A stretch of DNA of 64,000 bases from Methylotenera sp. (GTDB lineage Bacteria > Pseudomonadota > Gammaproteobacteria > Burkholderiales > Methylophilaceae), in assembly GCA_030652995.1 (NCBI GenBank), contig JAUSAG010000032.1:57665-121664 (forward strand), given 5' to 3'. Shown here one piece after another: positions 25,548 to 34,994 of this stretch. The position numbers and the translations under genes are program-made. The notes beneath the pieces were generated by a model. It made no database searches and was not told the origin of the DNA. It was given only the letters and a program-made list of their open reading frames with translations. The first letter of the stretch is position 1. The number at the start of each line of letters is the position of its first letter.

Positions 25548-26411
25548 ATGATTCAATACAACCCAAAAGACTGGATTACGTTTATCTTCCGATTTCACGA
25601 ATCGGATACCTTTCGACGGCTGATTCCGATGATGATTTTCATTGGCTTATATGCTGGTGGCATTGCCTACTTGGAAATAGAATTTTGGCAACTTTCCGAT
25701 AAAAGTCATGTAAGAAATATCCCCTTAATGCATACCACAGTAGGTTTTGTATTGTCATTACTATTGGCTTACAGAACCAACACCGCTTATGAGCGTTGGT
25801 GGGAAGGCAGAAAACTATGGGGCGCTTTAGTCAACAATAGCCGAAACCTAGCCCTTAAACTTTCCGCTTACTTATCTGATGAAAACGACAGAATCTTCTT
25901 TAAGAAAGTCATTCCGACTTATGCATCAGTGCTTTCCAAACATTTATTAAATGAAGAAGTCAGCCAAATGTTGTTTGAAGGGTTGGATTTAAAAATTGAC
26001 CACTGCAAACACAACCCCAACCAAGTGGCTAAAATTTTGTTTCAAAAAGCCAATGAGTTATATACCACTGGCAAAATAACAGGCGACCAGTTTTACATCA
26101 TTAACGCCGAACTACAATCATTTACCGATATTTGCGGTGCTTGCGAACGCATTAAAAACACACCGATTCCCTACTCTTACAGCGCTTTTATTAAGAAATT
26201 CATCTTCTTTTATGTGATGACACTGCCGTTTGGCTATGTATTTAGCTTGGGTTATTACGTGATTCCAGTCGTGGTGTTTATTTTTTATGTATTAGCCAGC
26301 TTAGAACTGATTGCCGAAGAGATTGAAGACCCTTTTGGTAGCGATGATAACGACCTACCCACAAAAAAGATGGCCTTAAATATCAAAAAGCACGTGGAAG
26401 AATTACTGTAA
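25548..26411 (+). CDS. Bestrophin-family anion channel-like protein
   Basis: A 287-residue bacterial bestrophin (UPF0187/YneE type). Features: MIQYNPKDWITFIFRFHESDTFRRLIPMM at the N-terminus, first membrane helix (about 25-45), HTTVGFVLSLLLAYRTNTAYERWWEGRKLWGALVNNSRNLA (second helix and the RWWEGR motif), and two further hydrophobic segments around 220-260 (FFYVMTLPFGYVFSLGYYVIPVVVFIFYV), ending in LELIAEEIEDPFGSDDNDLPT, the acidic cluster of the family. Pentameric inner-membrane channels; substrate unknown here. Single gene. Confidence 0.93.
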   Translation: MIQYNPKDWITFIFRFHESDTFRRLIPMMIFIGLYAGGIAYLEIEFWQLSDKSHVRNIPLMHTTVGFVLSLLLAYRTNTAYERWWEGRKLWGALVNNSRNLALKLSAYLSDENDRIFFKKVIPTYASVLSKHLLNEEVSQMLFEGLDLKIDHCKHNPNQVAKILFQKANELYTTGKITGDQFYIINAELQSFTDICGACERIKNTPIPYSYSAFIKKFIFFYVMTLPFGYVFSLGYYVIPVVVFIFYVLASLELIAEEIEDPFGSDDNDLPTKKMALNIKKHVEELL

Positions 26412-26544
26412 TTAGCCTATCATCGTTATTTTAGCGCTTGCTCACAGCCCACCGAATAAAATTAAAAATACGGGAACGGCTATACATTACCGTGCTTATT
26501 TACCCATTGATTCTAATTTAAAATAATTTTCTAAGGAGAAAGCG

Positions 26545-26913
26545 ATGTCAGCCACCAATATGAACGATTACGATGCAATATCACGGTTAATTCAACATTA
26601 CATAGACGGCGCAAAATCAGGCAAAGGAAGCGATATGAAGCCTGCATTTCATGATGACGCAACCATTTTCGGTTATGTGGGTACTGATTTATTTGCAGGA
26701 CCTATCCAAGGTTTGTACGATTGGAACGACGCCAATGGACCTGCTAAAGACATAGAAGCGAGAATCGTCAGCATTGATATTGTAGGTAGCATTGCCAGTG
26801 TCAGATTAGAATCATCTAATTGGACTGGACATCGTTTTACAGATTTTTTTAATGTATTAAAAGTAGATGGTCAATGGAAAGTGATGAATAAGGTTTTTCA
26901 TTTGCATAGCTAA
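26545..26913 (+). CDS. NTF2-like / lumazine-binding-like protein
   Basis: 122 residues with an NTF2-like fold pattern: an N-terminal helix (DAISRLIQHYIDGAKSGKGSDMKPAFHDDATIFGYVG), then strands ending FTDFFNVLKVDGQWKVMNKVFHLH. It matches the putative lumazine-binding group (PF12893) often annotated as nuclear transport factor 2 family. CTAAGGAGAAAGCG precedes the ATG. No signal peptide. Enzyme activity cannot be assigned. Confidence 0.88.
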   Translation: MSATNMNDYDAISRLIQHYIDGAKSGKGSDMKPAFHDDATIFGYVGTDLFAGPIQGLYDWNDANGPAKDIEARIVSIDIVGSIASVRLESSNWTGHRFTDFFNVLKVDGQWKVMNKVFHLHS

Positions 26914-27047
26914 GTATTAGTACATTAGGCAGAATGACGAAGTGGCTTGCCGAATACAATTAAAACATAAGGGGTATCGTAAACGCCCTGCGAGTTGGTT
27001 TTTGAATAAACTGCAAAACGCCTCACCAGCCTGCCACCCATGCGTCG

Positions 27048-27692
27048 CTAATATGCCACCATCACCTCATTGCGTCGCAAAAAGGGCAAAGTCCACGGCG
27101 GGTTGTAGCGCGCAAGCTCTGGCGTGCCAGTAGGTGTGATGTTTTTGCTTTTTAGCCAAGCGAGTAGCTCGGCAGTTTTGGTAGCGGTTTTATCTTCGCC
27201 CGCCAAACCAGAAAAACGCAGCACCGCCATGCGGGTTTCTGGCAGTTCACGCAAAGTCACAGCAAGGTTATTAGGCGTGGGTAAAGTGCTTAAGGTATAT
27301 TGGCTTGGCATCACAAAATACATGCGCCATTGTCCTGCAGATTGCTGCATAGTGACTGGCGCTGTCATGCTGATTTTTTCTGATGGGCTTTTGTCAGGCT
27401 TGGCAGTCATAGTGACTGGTGCTGTCATACTAATTTTTTCACCATTTTTATTATTCGCACCAGTGCGTGAAGTGTTATTGCCAAAAATATAATCCGCAAT
27501 GCGCCTAAAACCAGCGCTAGAAGCATCATCTAGCGATCCATCCACCAAGGTTTCAGCCACCACGCGCGGCGCATAAGCACGCAACTCAAATGCGCCTGAT
27601 TTATCAGTCACCGTATATCTAGGTTCTTCAATTGCCATGGCAACGCTTGCAAACAATAAAATGAGTAACCCACACAGTATTCCTAATTTCAC
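27048..27692 (-). CDS. SOUL haem-binding family protein, exported
   Basis: 214 residues. Sec signal peptide MKLGILCGLLILLFASVAMA, then a SOUL domain: EEPRYTVTDKSGAFELRAYAPRVVAET, AGFRRIADYIFGNN, a twice-repeated KISMTAPVTM segment, WRMYFVMPSQY, and the C-terminal LARYNPPWTLPFLRRNEVMV typical of the family. Probably periplasmic; haem binding is known for animal relatives and is unproven in bacteria. Single gene. The 444-bp gap on its 5' side (27693-28136) holds only hairpins. Confidence 0.93.
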   Translation of the reverse strand: MKLGILCGLLILLFASVAMAIEEPRYTVTDKSGAFELRAYAPRVVAETLVDGSLDDASSAGFRRIADYIFGNNTSRTGANNKNGEKISMTAPVTMTAKPDKSPSEKISMTAPVTMQQSAGQWRMYFVMPSQYTLSTLPTPNNLAVTLRELPETRMAVLRFSGLAGEDKTATKTAELLAWLKSKNITPTGTPELARYNPPWTLPFLRRNEVMVAY

Positions 27693-27822
27693 AAAACACC
27701 CTAAATAAACAGTAGTTACAAGTAGGAGTATGAAAAGGCAAATAGATTCATTGATATAACAAGATAAGCTTTAGTAAAGGTGAAATTAATATTAAAAAGT
27801 GCTGCATACAAGCTAAAATATC

Positions 27823-27859
27823 TGCCCTGCAAGCCAATACCCATGCGGGTCGCAGGGCA
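27823..27859. repeat. Hairpin upstream of SOUL gene
   Basis: Arms TGCCCTGC/GCAGGGCA with an inner ACCC/GGGT pair. No T run. Nothing else is recognisable in the gap to about 28020. Confidence 0.45.
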
Positions 27860-28048
27860 TGCCTAAAACGTCATTTCACATGATTTACCATACGCTCAAC
27901 CTTCGGAAAAAACATCGGCACAACTCACGGAAAATAAGCTCCAGATTCATGCCGCACTAAAATCCAAATAAAAACCTACAAATCGCTGCAAATAAATCAG
28001 AGTTTTTCAACAGAATCGGCTATTAGGAGTCATTCGCCAATTAAGGCT

Positions 28049-28111
28049 GGTCGACTGCAAGATCCCCATAGCTGACCTTCGACTTTGAAGGTTCTACTTC
28101 CGTAGTCGACC
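28049..28111. terminator. Nested palindrome after the response-regulator gene
   Basis: Outer arms GGTCGACT (28049-28056) and AGTCGACC (28104-28111) enclose a hairpin ACCTTC-gacttt-GAAGGT. It lies 26 bp downstream of the regulator stop on its transcript. No T run follows, so it may be a degenerate dispersed repeat that also blocks 3' decay. Confidence 0.45.
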
Positions 28112-28136
28112 CGTTAGAGACGTTGAAAACATTTTA

Positions 28137-29084
28137 TCACTTAATGGTGCGAATTTTACTGGTAGCTAAAGCAGCAGCAGCGGTTCTTGTTTCTACCCCA
28201 AGTTTAATATAGATGTGCTCAAGATGCTTGTTTACTGTGCGGGGACTAGTACCTAGTATGTCGCCGATGTCACGGCTGGTTTTACCTTTTGTAGCCCAGT
28301 ACAGAACTTCAGACTCACGCATAGTTAATTTAAATATAGTCATCAATGCTTCTATCTGAGCTGCATCGGACTCTTCACGTAGCAAAATCACCCACTGCTC
28401 ATCATTATTGGTATCTGCAGGAATGAAATTCAGCCGGCCTCTCGACTGCACGATGGTCAATGAAGGTATGTCGCCCTGATGACTATTACTAATTGCAATA
28501 CTTCCTATCCACGCCATCAGTTGAGGCGGCGTTTGAGATGGGTAATCAACGTAGTGCTGAGAAAAGTATCGTAGCATCCACTCCCTTGCAAGCGGTGTCT
28601 GCCACACAATTTTTCCATTACTCGGGGTGATTGCAATGGCTGCCTGTCCAAACGCGTCCAGCGCACCACGTGCCTGACTCATTAAGCGAGATGTCAATAA
28701 ATGAGCCTCTATTCTTGCCAGAACTTCTACGACACGTATTGGTTTGGTGATGTAGTCCGTACCGCCTGCCTGGAATGCCGCTACGACATGCTCAGATTCA
28801 GTAAGACCTGTCATGAAAATGATGGGAATGTGGCGAGTATTAATATCGGCTTTTAATTTCCTGCATACCTCAAAACCATCCATTCCAGGCATGATTGCAT
28901 CAAGCAATATAACATCAGGCTGCGCTGCTGCTGCAACGGTAAGCGCAGCCTCGCCATGGTTCGCGACTAACACTGTAAATCCTGATTCATCTAATGCATC
29001 GTGCAGTACTGCCAGATTGTCCAGCATATCATCGACAATGAGCACGATGGTTGAGTCGCTTCTAGCTTCTTTTAGGCTATTCAT
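28137..29084 (-). CDS. LuxR/NarL-type response regulator
   Basis: 315 residues from the Met at 29084 (MNSLKEARSDSTIVLIVDDM); an upstream ATG at 29105 lies deeper in the kinase gene. Receiver domain (about 12-130) with VDD, phospho-acceptor Asp in ILLDAIMPGMDGFEV and Lys in DYITKPIRV. A middle region (about 150-235) is PAS-like in size and has no clear motif. The C-terminal LuxR HTH (about 245-305) reads LTMRESEVLYWATKGKTSRDIGDILGTSPRTVNKHLEHIYIKLGVETRTAAA. It overlaps the end of the NCS1-kinase gene by 8 bp, so the two form a two-component system. The nearby amide and urea genes are its likely targets (inference). Confidence 0.93.
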   Translation of the reverse strand: MNSLKEARSDSTIVLIVDDMLDNLAVLHDALDESGFTVLVANHGEAALTVAAAAQPDVILLDAIMPGMDGFEVCRKLKADINTRHIPIIFMTGLTESEHVVAAFQAGGTDYITKPIRVVEVLARIEAHLLTSRLMSQARGALDAFGQAAIAITPSNGKIVWQTPLAREWMLRYFSQHYVDYPSQTPPQLMAWIGSIAISNSHQGDIPSLTIVQSRGRLNFIPADTNNDEQWVILLREESDAAQIEALMTIFKLTMRESEVLYWATKGKTSRDIGDILGTSPRTVNKHLEHIYIKLGVETRTAAAALATSKIRTIK

Positions 29085-32000
29085 GAATTTTGATGTCTTC
29101 CACAAACTTCTTCATTGCAGCCAGTTGAAATTGTTGAGCCAGCTTTCTCATCGTGCTGACGAAAATTGTATATTTATCATTTAGAGACTCAATCTCATCA
29201 ATTTTTTTAGTCACACCACGCACATAACCAATTTTTATGAGTGACAGTAGCTCATCCAAGTGAACCTGAGGTGGTGCGATGAGTTGAGACTCATGATCAG
29301 TATCATCTGCAGACAATAATGCATTTACTGGCTGAAGTATCCAATCTATTTCAAGTCGATTACCTAACCAATCTAAGAGTTCAGACAGATTGACTGGTTT
29401 TATAATAAAGTCATCAGCATCAATATTAGCTGTATTTTCCAAGCCTTTATCAAAAGCATTCGCTGACACGATGCCTATTGGTATCTTAGACTGTCGCACT
29501 TTTCGTATAATATAGCTTGCCTCCCATCCATCCATCACTGGCATAGCTAAATCCATAAGGATCAAGTCTGGTTTGAATGATAGATGGTGATCTAAGCATT
29601 CTTGACCATTTGCCGCCTGCGCCATTTCGAAACCAAGAGGTTGCAGAATATTAACAAGCATCTCTCTGTCCACCCGCTCATTATCTACCACCAGAATCTT
29701 TCGTCTTGGCCCAGTATAACCAATACGGGAGACATTTAAAGTAGCTTCAATTTCTTGCGTTTGATGAATTTGCGGTAAGAATAGTTTGATTTGAAAAGTG
29801 GTACCCTCTCCCATAGTGCTATTGACGCTAATCTGCCCGCCCATCAACTGGGTTAACATCTTGCAAATAGTCAACCCGAGTCCTGTTCCTCCTGCGCGGC
29901 AACTGTCAGCAGCACTACCTCTGGTAAATGGCTCAAAGATGTTGTCTAGCTCTTTTGCCAGAATACCTGGGCCTGTGTCTTCCACTTCAATTAGCAGCAG
30001 TTCTCTGGCATATTGGAGTCTAAAAATCACGCCTCCATTCTGAGTGAATTTGATTGCGTTGCCTAATACATTGATAAGTATCTGGCTTAAACGTTTCTGA
30101 TCAGCTCGCACCATTCTTGGTAGCTCACCTGATACCACATAAGAAAAACTAATGCCCTTATTACGCGCTTGCAACTCGAACATACTAACAATTTGCTTAA
30201 TATATTCTGGAAATCTAATTGGCTTAATGTCAAAGGTCAGCTTTCCACTCTCTATACGTGCAATATCAAGCGTACCTTCAATGAGTGATAGCAAATGTTC
30301 TCCGCTACGCCGTATCACGCGGATTGCCTGCAGGCGGCTATCCGGTATGGAGAGATCATTATCCAATAACTGTGCATAACCCAGAATACTGTTCAATGGT
30401 GTACGTAACTCGTGACTAATACCCGTGATATAGCGACTCTTAGCCTGATTAGCTTGATCTGCAATCAGCCTGGCTTGTTGAAGTTCTGCATCCGTTTGTT
30501 GATGTAATTCAATTTCACGTTGCAGCAAGCCCGTCTGCCGATTAGACTCTTCCTGCGCTACGCGCCTGCTTTCGCTGGTTAAAACTAACCACCAGGCAAT
30601 AACTCCACTGGCGAATACAAGGCCAGCAAATATTTTAAGGTAGCCAGCGCGCAACAACGGTAACAAACTGGCTGTAGATTGGGTTAAATTAGAACTTTCA
30701 TAGTAGTAAATTAAACCGAGTAACACACCTAAAAAACTTAATGTCACGCCCATTAGCAATAAATATGTACTTAACCCATTATGAAGATAAGGCCATAAAA
30801 CTTGCGGCAATAACTTTCTTAACGCAGATTCCCATTGAGTTGAAAATTTTGCCTCTGGCTTACAAGCATCATTACAGCGCGCATCCAGACAACAACATAG
30901 GGAACAGATAAACCCCTGATAAGCTGGGCAATGCGCCATATCTTGCATTTCATACTCTCGCTCACATATCGTACACTTTACCGTGCGACTCAAAGTATTG
31001 AATTTATATGGCTGGCGCGCAATGTAGTACTTACCCTTCGTGAGCCATGCAATAACAGGCGCAGTAATAAGTGCAGTAAATAATGCGATGAAAGCAGAAA
31101 AAGCCTTAAGCTCCGCGCCAAAAAAACCTGAAAATGCGGAGATAGACAATATTGAGGCAAGTAACATTGCTCCAACCCCCACGGGGTTGATGTCATACAA
31201 GTGCGCACGCCTAAATTCAATACCTTTGGGACTAAATCCCAAAGGTTTGTTGATGGCTAAGTCTGCCACCACAGCGGCAATCCATGAAATAGCAATGTTT
31301 GAATATAGCCCCAGCACCTGCTCTAGCGCGTGAAATATATCAAGCTCCATCAGCATTACCGCAATTAGTGCGTTAAATACGGCCCAAACCACACGCCCAG
31401 GGTGGCTATGTGTCAGCCGTGCAAAAAAGTTAGACCATGCCAGCGAGCCTGCATAAGCATTGGTCATATTGACTTTAATTTGCGACAAAATTACAAAAAA
31501 AGTGGTTACCGCCAAGGCCAACGGTGCAGAAGAAAATACATGCTCAAACCCTAATAAGTACATGTGGGTTGGATTAACCGCTTTAGCGAGTGACATACCA
31601 CTTTCAATGGCAAGATATGCTAATAATGCGCCTCCCAGCATTTTGAGTATGCCTAAAAATATCCAACCAGGGCCTGCCACCAGCACGCCAAAATTCCAGG
31701 CAAATTTGTTTTGCTCGGTTTTTTCTGGCATAAACCTCAGGTAATCAACCTGCTCACCAATCTGGGTAATCAACGCCACGCCTACTGCTATGGCCGCGCC
31801 AAACATAGATAAGTTAAACTGACTACTTGGGCTGGATTGACCGCCATATCCAACCAAACGCGCCACGACGTCAGGGTCTTGATAAATCACAAAAACAAAA
31901 GGCAGTGCCATCAAAATCAGCCAAATAGGCTGAGTAATCATTTGAATACGGCTAATCAACGTTACACCATGCGTCACCAGTGGAATCACCACCAGCGCAC

Positions 32001-32505
32001 TGAGCATATAGCCGATATAAAGCGGTATGTGCAGCGATAACTCTAAGGCATACGCCATAATGGCGGCTTCCAGCGCAAATAAAATGAAGGTATACGAGGC
32101 ATACACAAACGAAGAAATGGTAGAGCCTATGTAGCCAAAACCAGCGCCACGCGTGAGCAAATCCATGTCTACGCCATATTTAGCAGCATAATAACTAATC
32201 GGAATACCTGTGGTGAATATAATCATGCCTACGGCTAAAATTGCCCAAAAGGCATTGATAAAGCCGTAATTGAGTGCGATTGTACCGCCAATGGCTTCGA
32301 GCACTAAAAATGAGATTGCCCCAAAGGCCGTGCTGGCTACCCGAAATATAGACCATTTACGAAAAGATAATGGGGTATAACGCAGGGCGTAATCTTCCAA
32401 TGTTTCGTTGGCAACCCAAGTGTTGTAGTCACGGCGAATTTTAACAATGCGCTGTGTGGGCTTTTCCGAATCAATAGGGATGTTTTCTGCGGAGGATGCA
32501 GTCAA
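29077..32505 (-). CDS. NCS1 permease-hybrid histidine kinase fusion
   Basis: 1142 residues. Residues about 30-490 form an NCS1 (nucleobase/cation symporter) permease-like domain with some 12 membrane helices (LEDYALRYTPLSFRKW at the start, then PISYYAAKYGVDMDLLTRGAGFGYIG). A cysteine-rich segment (about 508-547: CTIC, CSLCCC, CNDAC) looks metal-binding. Two more membrane helices follow (about 575-645), then a coiled coil, HisKA with SHELRTPLNS (His near 698), an ATPase domain with N-box NVLGNAIKFTQNG, DTGPGI and GTGLGL, and a receiver domain (about 933-1050, DLILMDLAMPVMDGWE). The last 60 residues are helical and unassigned. The transporter-like part probably senses or carries a nitrogen compound. 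It lies downstream of ure genes and is followed by its LuxR-type regulator. Confidence 0.93.
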   Translation of the reverse strand: MTASSAENIPIDSEKPTQRIVKIRRDYNTWVANETLEDYALRYTPLSFRKWSIFRVASTAFGAISFLVLEAIGGTIALNYGFINAFWAILAVGMIIFTTGIPISYYAAKYGVDMDLLTRGAGFGYIGSTISSFVYASYTFILFALEAAIMAYALELSLHIPLYIGYMLSALVVIPLVTHGVTLISRIQMITQPIWLILMALPFVFVIYQDPDVVARLVGYGGQSSPSSQFNLSMFGAAIAVGVALITQIGEQVDYLRFMPEKTEQNKFAWNFGVLVAGPGWIFLGILKMLGGALLAYLAIESGMSLAKAVNPTHMYLLGFEHVFSSAPLALAVTTFFVILSQIKVNMTNAYAGSLAWSNFFARLTHSHPGRVVWAVFNALIAVMLMELDIFHALEQVLGLYSNIAISWIAAVVADLAINKPLGFSPKGIEFRRAHLYDINPVGVGAMLLASILSISAFSGFFGAELKAFSAFIALFTALITAPVIAWLTKGKYYIARQPYKFNTLSRTVKCTICEREYEMQDMAHCPAYQGFICSLCCCLDARCNDACKPEAKFSTQWESALRKLLPQVLWPYLHNGLSTYLLLMGVTLSFLGVLLGLIYYYESSNLTQSTASLLPLLRAGYLKIFAGLVFASGVIAWWLVLTSESRRVAQEESNRQTGLLQREIELHQQTDAELQQARLIADQANQAKSRYITGISHELRTPLNSILGYAQLLDNDLSIPDSRLQAIRVIRRSGEHLLSLIEGTLDIARIESGKLTFDIKPIRFPEYIKQIVSMFELQARNKGISFSYVVSGELPRMVRADQKRLSQILINVLGNAIKFTQNGGVIFRLQYARELLLIEVEDTGPGILAKELDNIFEPFTRGSAADSCRAGGTGLGLTICKMLTQLMGGQISVNSTMGEGTTFQIKLFLPQIHQTQEIEATLNVSRIGYTGPRRKILVVDNERVDREMLVNILQPLGFEMAQAANGQECLDHHLSFKPDLILMDLAMPVMDGWEASYIIRKVRQSKIPIGIVSANAFDKGLENTANIDADDFIIKPVNLSELLDWLGNRLEIDWILQPVNALLSADDTDHESQLIAPPQVHLDELLSLIKIGYVRGVTKKIDEIESLNDKYTIFVSTMRKLAQQFQLAAMKKFVEDIKIHE

Positions 32506-32546
32506 ACGATGACTCCTTGCTTATAGGCTTAGAGCCTATAAAATCC

Positions 32547-33113
32547 TTACGAAATTGCCAATAACATGTAGCCGCCCGCCAAAAATGTTAGCCAGCCAAA
32601 TGCGGCGTGTATGCGTTGACTTATTTTGACACGTTGCGAAGCAAGCAATAAGCCGGCGCTATGCAATAGCGCTGTTGCCAACACCATGCCCAATACCACT
32701 TGTGCGCCACCTTCAAATGACAATTCAGCCCCATGAGCAAAACCGTGGAACATGGCAAATATAGCTGTTAAGCTTAGTTGTACTGCGCGGTTAATGGGTA
32801 GGCTTATTGCAAGCAGCAAACCCATTGCCATTACGCTGGCTGCAACGCCTGCTTCAAGTGAGGGCAGCACTGCCACGCCAAACATTGCACTTATTGCCAT
32901 GATTAAAACAAAAGTAAGCGGCAATTGCCAACGTGCCGCCCCGCCTATTTTTCCGGCCCATAAGCCAATGGCTAACATTACCAGTAAATGATCTATGCCA
33001 GAAAATGGGTGTGTAAAACCAGTTAAAAACCCATGCCCAGTATGCCCTGGGTGCGCATACACGGCCGTTGAAATTAAGCTAAGTACAGTGCCAATTAAAA
33101 GTTGTTTTTTCAT
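32547..33113 (-). CDS. HupE/UreJ nickel-permease-like protein
   Basis: 188 residues with a signal-like N-terminus MKKQLLIGTVLSLISTAVYA and the HupE/UreJ signature HPGHTGHGFLTGFTHPFSGIDHLLVMLAIGLWAG, then five further hydrophobic segments and the second His motif FAMFHGFAHGAEL. These proteins bring nickel (or cobalt) into the cell for urease or hydrogenase. Placed 36 bp after ureG in the same direction, so nickel for urease is the clear reading. It is the last ure gene before the sensor kinase. Confidence 0.93.
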   Translation of the reverse strand: MKKQLLIGTVLSLISTAVYAHPGHTGHGFLTGFTHPFSGIDHLLVMLAIGLWAGKIGGAARWQLPLTFVLIMAISAMFGVAVLPSLEAGVAASVMAMGLLLAISLPINRAVQLSLTAIFAMFHGFAHGAELSFEGGAQVVLGMVLATALLHSAGLLLASQRVKISQRIHAAFGWLTFLAGGYMLLAIS

Positions 33114-33149
33114 GATAATTTCTCTCGATTAGTTTTTTAAAAGGTAAAG

Positions 33150-33791
33150 TTAGTCTTGCATCAAGCCTTGTTTTTCAATGAAGCGCACAATCACCTCCAA
33201 ACCTTGCCCAGTTTTGAGGTTGGTAAAAATAAATGGGCGTTCGCCGCGCATACGTTTGGCATCTCTATCCATCACCTCCAAAGAGGCACCAACCATAGGC
33301 GCGAGGTCGATTTTATTGATAATCAGTAAATCAGATTTAGTAATGCCTGGGCCACCTTTACGCGGAATTTTCTCACCCGCTGCAACATCAATCACGTAAA
33401 TAGTTAAATCGGAGAGTTCCGGGCTAAACGTTGCGGCAAGGTTATCTCCGCCGCTTTCAATAAACACTATATCCAATGGCGCGAAACGCTGGCTTAATTG
33501 CGCGACTGCTTCCAGATTCATAGAAGCATCTTCACGTATCGCTGTATGTGGGCATCCGCCTGTTTCTACACCGATAATGCGTTCTGATACTAATGCCTCA
33601 TTGCGCATCAGAAACTCGGCATCTTCTTTGGTGTAAATATCATTAGTGACTACAGCAATGTTGTATATATCGCGCAGGCGTTTACACAGCGAGAGTGTTA
33701 ATGCAGTCTTACCTGAACCTACTGGCCCCCCGATACCAACGCGTAACGGCTCTGCTGAGAGTGAATTTTGATTTTTATTGGTTGAGTTCAT
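33150..33791 (-). CDS. ureG: Urease accessory GTPase UreG
   Basis: 213 residues. P-loop [21 protein letters not shown], then [15 protein letters not shown], the metal-binding [18 protein letters not shown] (Cys-Pro-His), [15 protein letters not shown], and the guanine motif NKIDLAP. UreG delivers nickel to apo-urease using GTP, with UreE as donor and UreF/UreD as scaffold. Its start overlaps the stop of ureF by 4 bp. Length is normal. Confidence 0.98.
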   Translation of the reverse strand: MNSTNKNQNSLSAEPLRVGIGGPVGSGKTALTLSLCKRLRDIYNIAVVTNDIYTKEDAEFLMRNEALVSERIIGVETGGCPHTAIREDASMNLEAVAQLSQRFAPLDIVFIESGGDNLAATFSPELSDLTIYVIDVAAGEKIPRKGGPGITKSDLLIINKIDLAPMVGASLEVMDRDAKRMRGERPFIFTNLKTGQGLEVIVRFIEKQGLMQD

Positions 33792-34492
33792 GATCTAAAT
33801 AATCGACTATATTGGGTTTCATGGCGGCACCCAGCCAGGCTGAGTCCAGGGACGAAATTGCTGATTTCAGCATTTTGTAAAAGCATGGCTTGCGTAATCA
33901 AATCAGGCAGATATTCACCTAATTCAAGTAATATTTTTTGGCCTGCTACTTGCCCGAGCGGCACGGCTTTCATTGCGGCGCTGACTTGATTTTCCACCCA
34001 CGACCACGCATAGGCATGCAACATATCCTGCACTGGAATTTCCCAGCGACAGGCAACACCAGCGTAAATAGTCGGAAATGCCGGCGTTTCTAAAGCATTT
34101 ATTTTTATCATAAATTCAGTTGGAAGACTGCCAACATCATTTAACAAGCGTCGCAATGAGTACCCCATTTGTCGACTTTCTGCGTACGCTTCAGCCGTGT
34201 CACGGCCCGCCTGAAATTGGGAATCCCAATCATTGATAGCATCGATATCATTAGCCTGCCAAGCTTGATACATACGATAAAGGATGGGTAACTCATAACG
34301 AGTTTGATAAAGCGTTAAGGCATCCGCAATCCAAGTTTTAGCACTGAGTAAATTGTGTACATCACCACATTCAATCGCCCACTCCAGCCCTTGAGAGTAA
34401 CTATAGGCGCCAACAGGCAACATAGGACTAGCTAGTTGCAGCAATCGACTCAGTGCAACACTCGAAGATTGTTTTGAATTAGCCTCAGCCAT
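33788..34492 (-). CDS. ureF: Urease accessory protein UreF
   Basis: 234 residues from the Met at 34492 ([43 protein letters not shown]), overlapping the end of ureE by 8 bp. The longer frame to 34585 lies inside ureE and is rejected as a start. Family features: the [17 protein letters not shown] motif, [19 protein letters not shown], and a C-terminal [15 protein letters not shown]. UreF is the gatekeeper in nickel insertion, bridging UreD and UreG. Confidence 0.97.
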   Translation of the reverse strand: MAEANSKQSSSVALSRLLQLASPMLPVGAYSYSQGLEWAIECGDVHNLLSAKTWIADALTLYQTRYELPILYRMYQAWQANDIDAINDWDSQFQAGRDTAEAYAESRQMGYSLRRLLNDVGSLPTEFMIKINALETPAFPTIYAGVACRWEIPVQDMLHAYAWSWVENQVSAAMKAVPLGQVAGQKILLELGEYLPDLITQAMLLQNAEISNFVPGLSLAGCRHETQYSRLFRS

Positions 34493-34982
34493 GGCGACGC
34501 AACCTCGCTGAAGGCAAATTGTCATCATCGTGATGATGCCTGTGCCCGCCACCATAAGCCCCGGCTTCAGGCTCAAAAGGCGCATTTTTACTTACGGTCT
34601 CCATACCTAGTCCCACCAACATTTCATTTAAAACATGGTCTTGTTCTAATCGTAACCAGCCATCGCCAACCTGTAATGGCACATGCCGATTACCTAAGTG
34701 ATAGGCGGCGCACATCAGTGCCTGTGGCGTTTTGGCTGTCACATCGGTCACGGCTTGATTTGCTGCTACAACTTCTACTACGCTGCCATCCTCAGCTTGC
34801 AACCAATCGCCACCGCGCAATATGGTGCCGCGATCAAGCATCAATGCTGCTTCCTTTCCTGATAACAAGGTGACACGCAATCTGCTCTTTTGCCGTAAAT
34901 CAAAAGGCAACACCAATTGATCATCGGGTTGCAGCGATTTAGCTTGATCTGATTGATTGATTCGTTTGGTATAGTTAATCAT
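34485..34982 (-). CDS. ureE: Urease accessory nickel chaperone UreE
   Basis: 165 residues. N-terminal UreE domain ([35 protein letters not shown]), central metal-binding domain with [13 protein letters not shown] and [13 protein letters not shown], and a C-terminal metal tail [11 protein letters not shown] with one His run, shorter than the His-rich tails of some enterobacterial UreE. It hands Ni(II) to UreG. It sits 12 bp downstream of ureC. Confidence 0.97.
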   Translation of the reverse strand: MINYTKRINQSDQAKSLQPDDQLVLPFDLRQKSRLRVTLLSGKEAALMLDRGTILRGGDWLQAEDGSVVEVVAANQAVTDVTAKTPQALMCAAYHLGNRHVPLQVGDGWLRLEQDHVLNEMLVGLGMETVSKNAPFEPEAGAYGGGHRHHHDDDNLPSARLRRHG

Positions 34983-34994
34983 CGTATTAAATAG

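Noticed and set aside
26942..27133. 63-codon plus-strand frame between NTF2-like and SOUL genes
   Set aside because: Overlaps the 3' end of the SOUL gene, has no start signal or family resemblance.
34493..34585. Longer start for ureF
   Set aside because: The added residues are read inside ureE in another frame; the Met at 34492 fits the family start.
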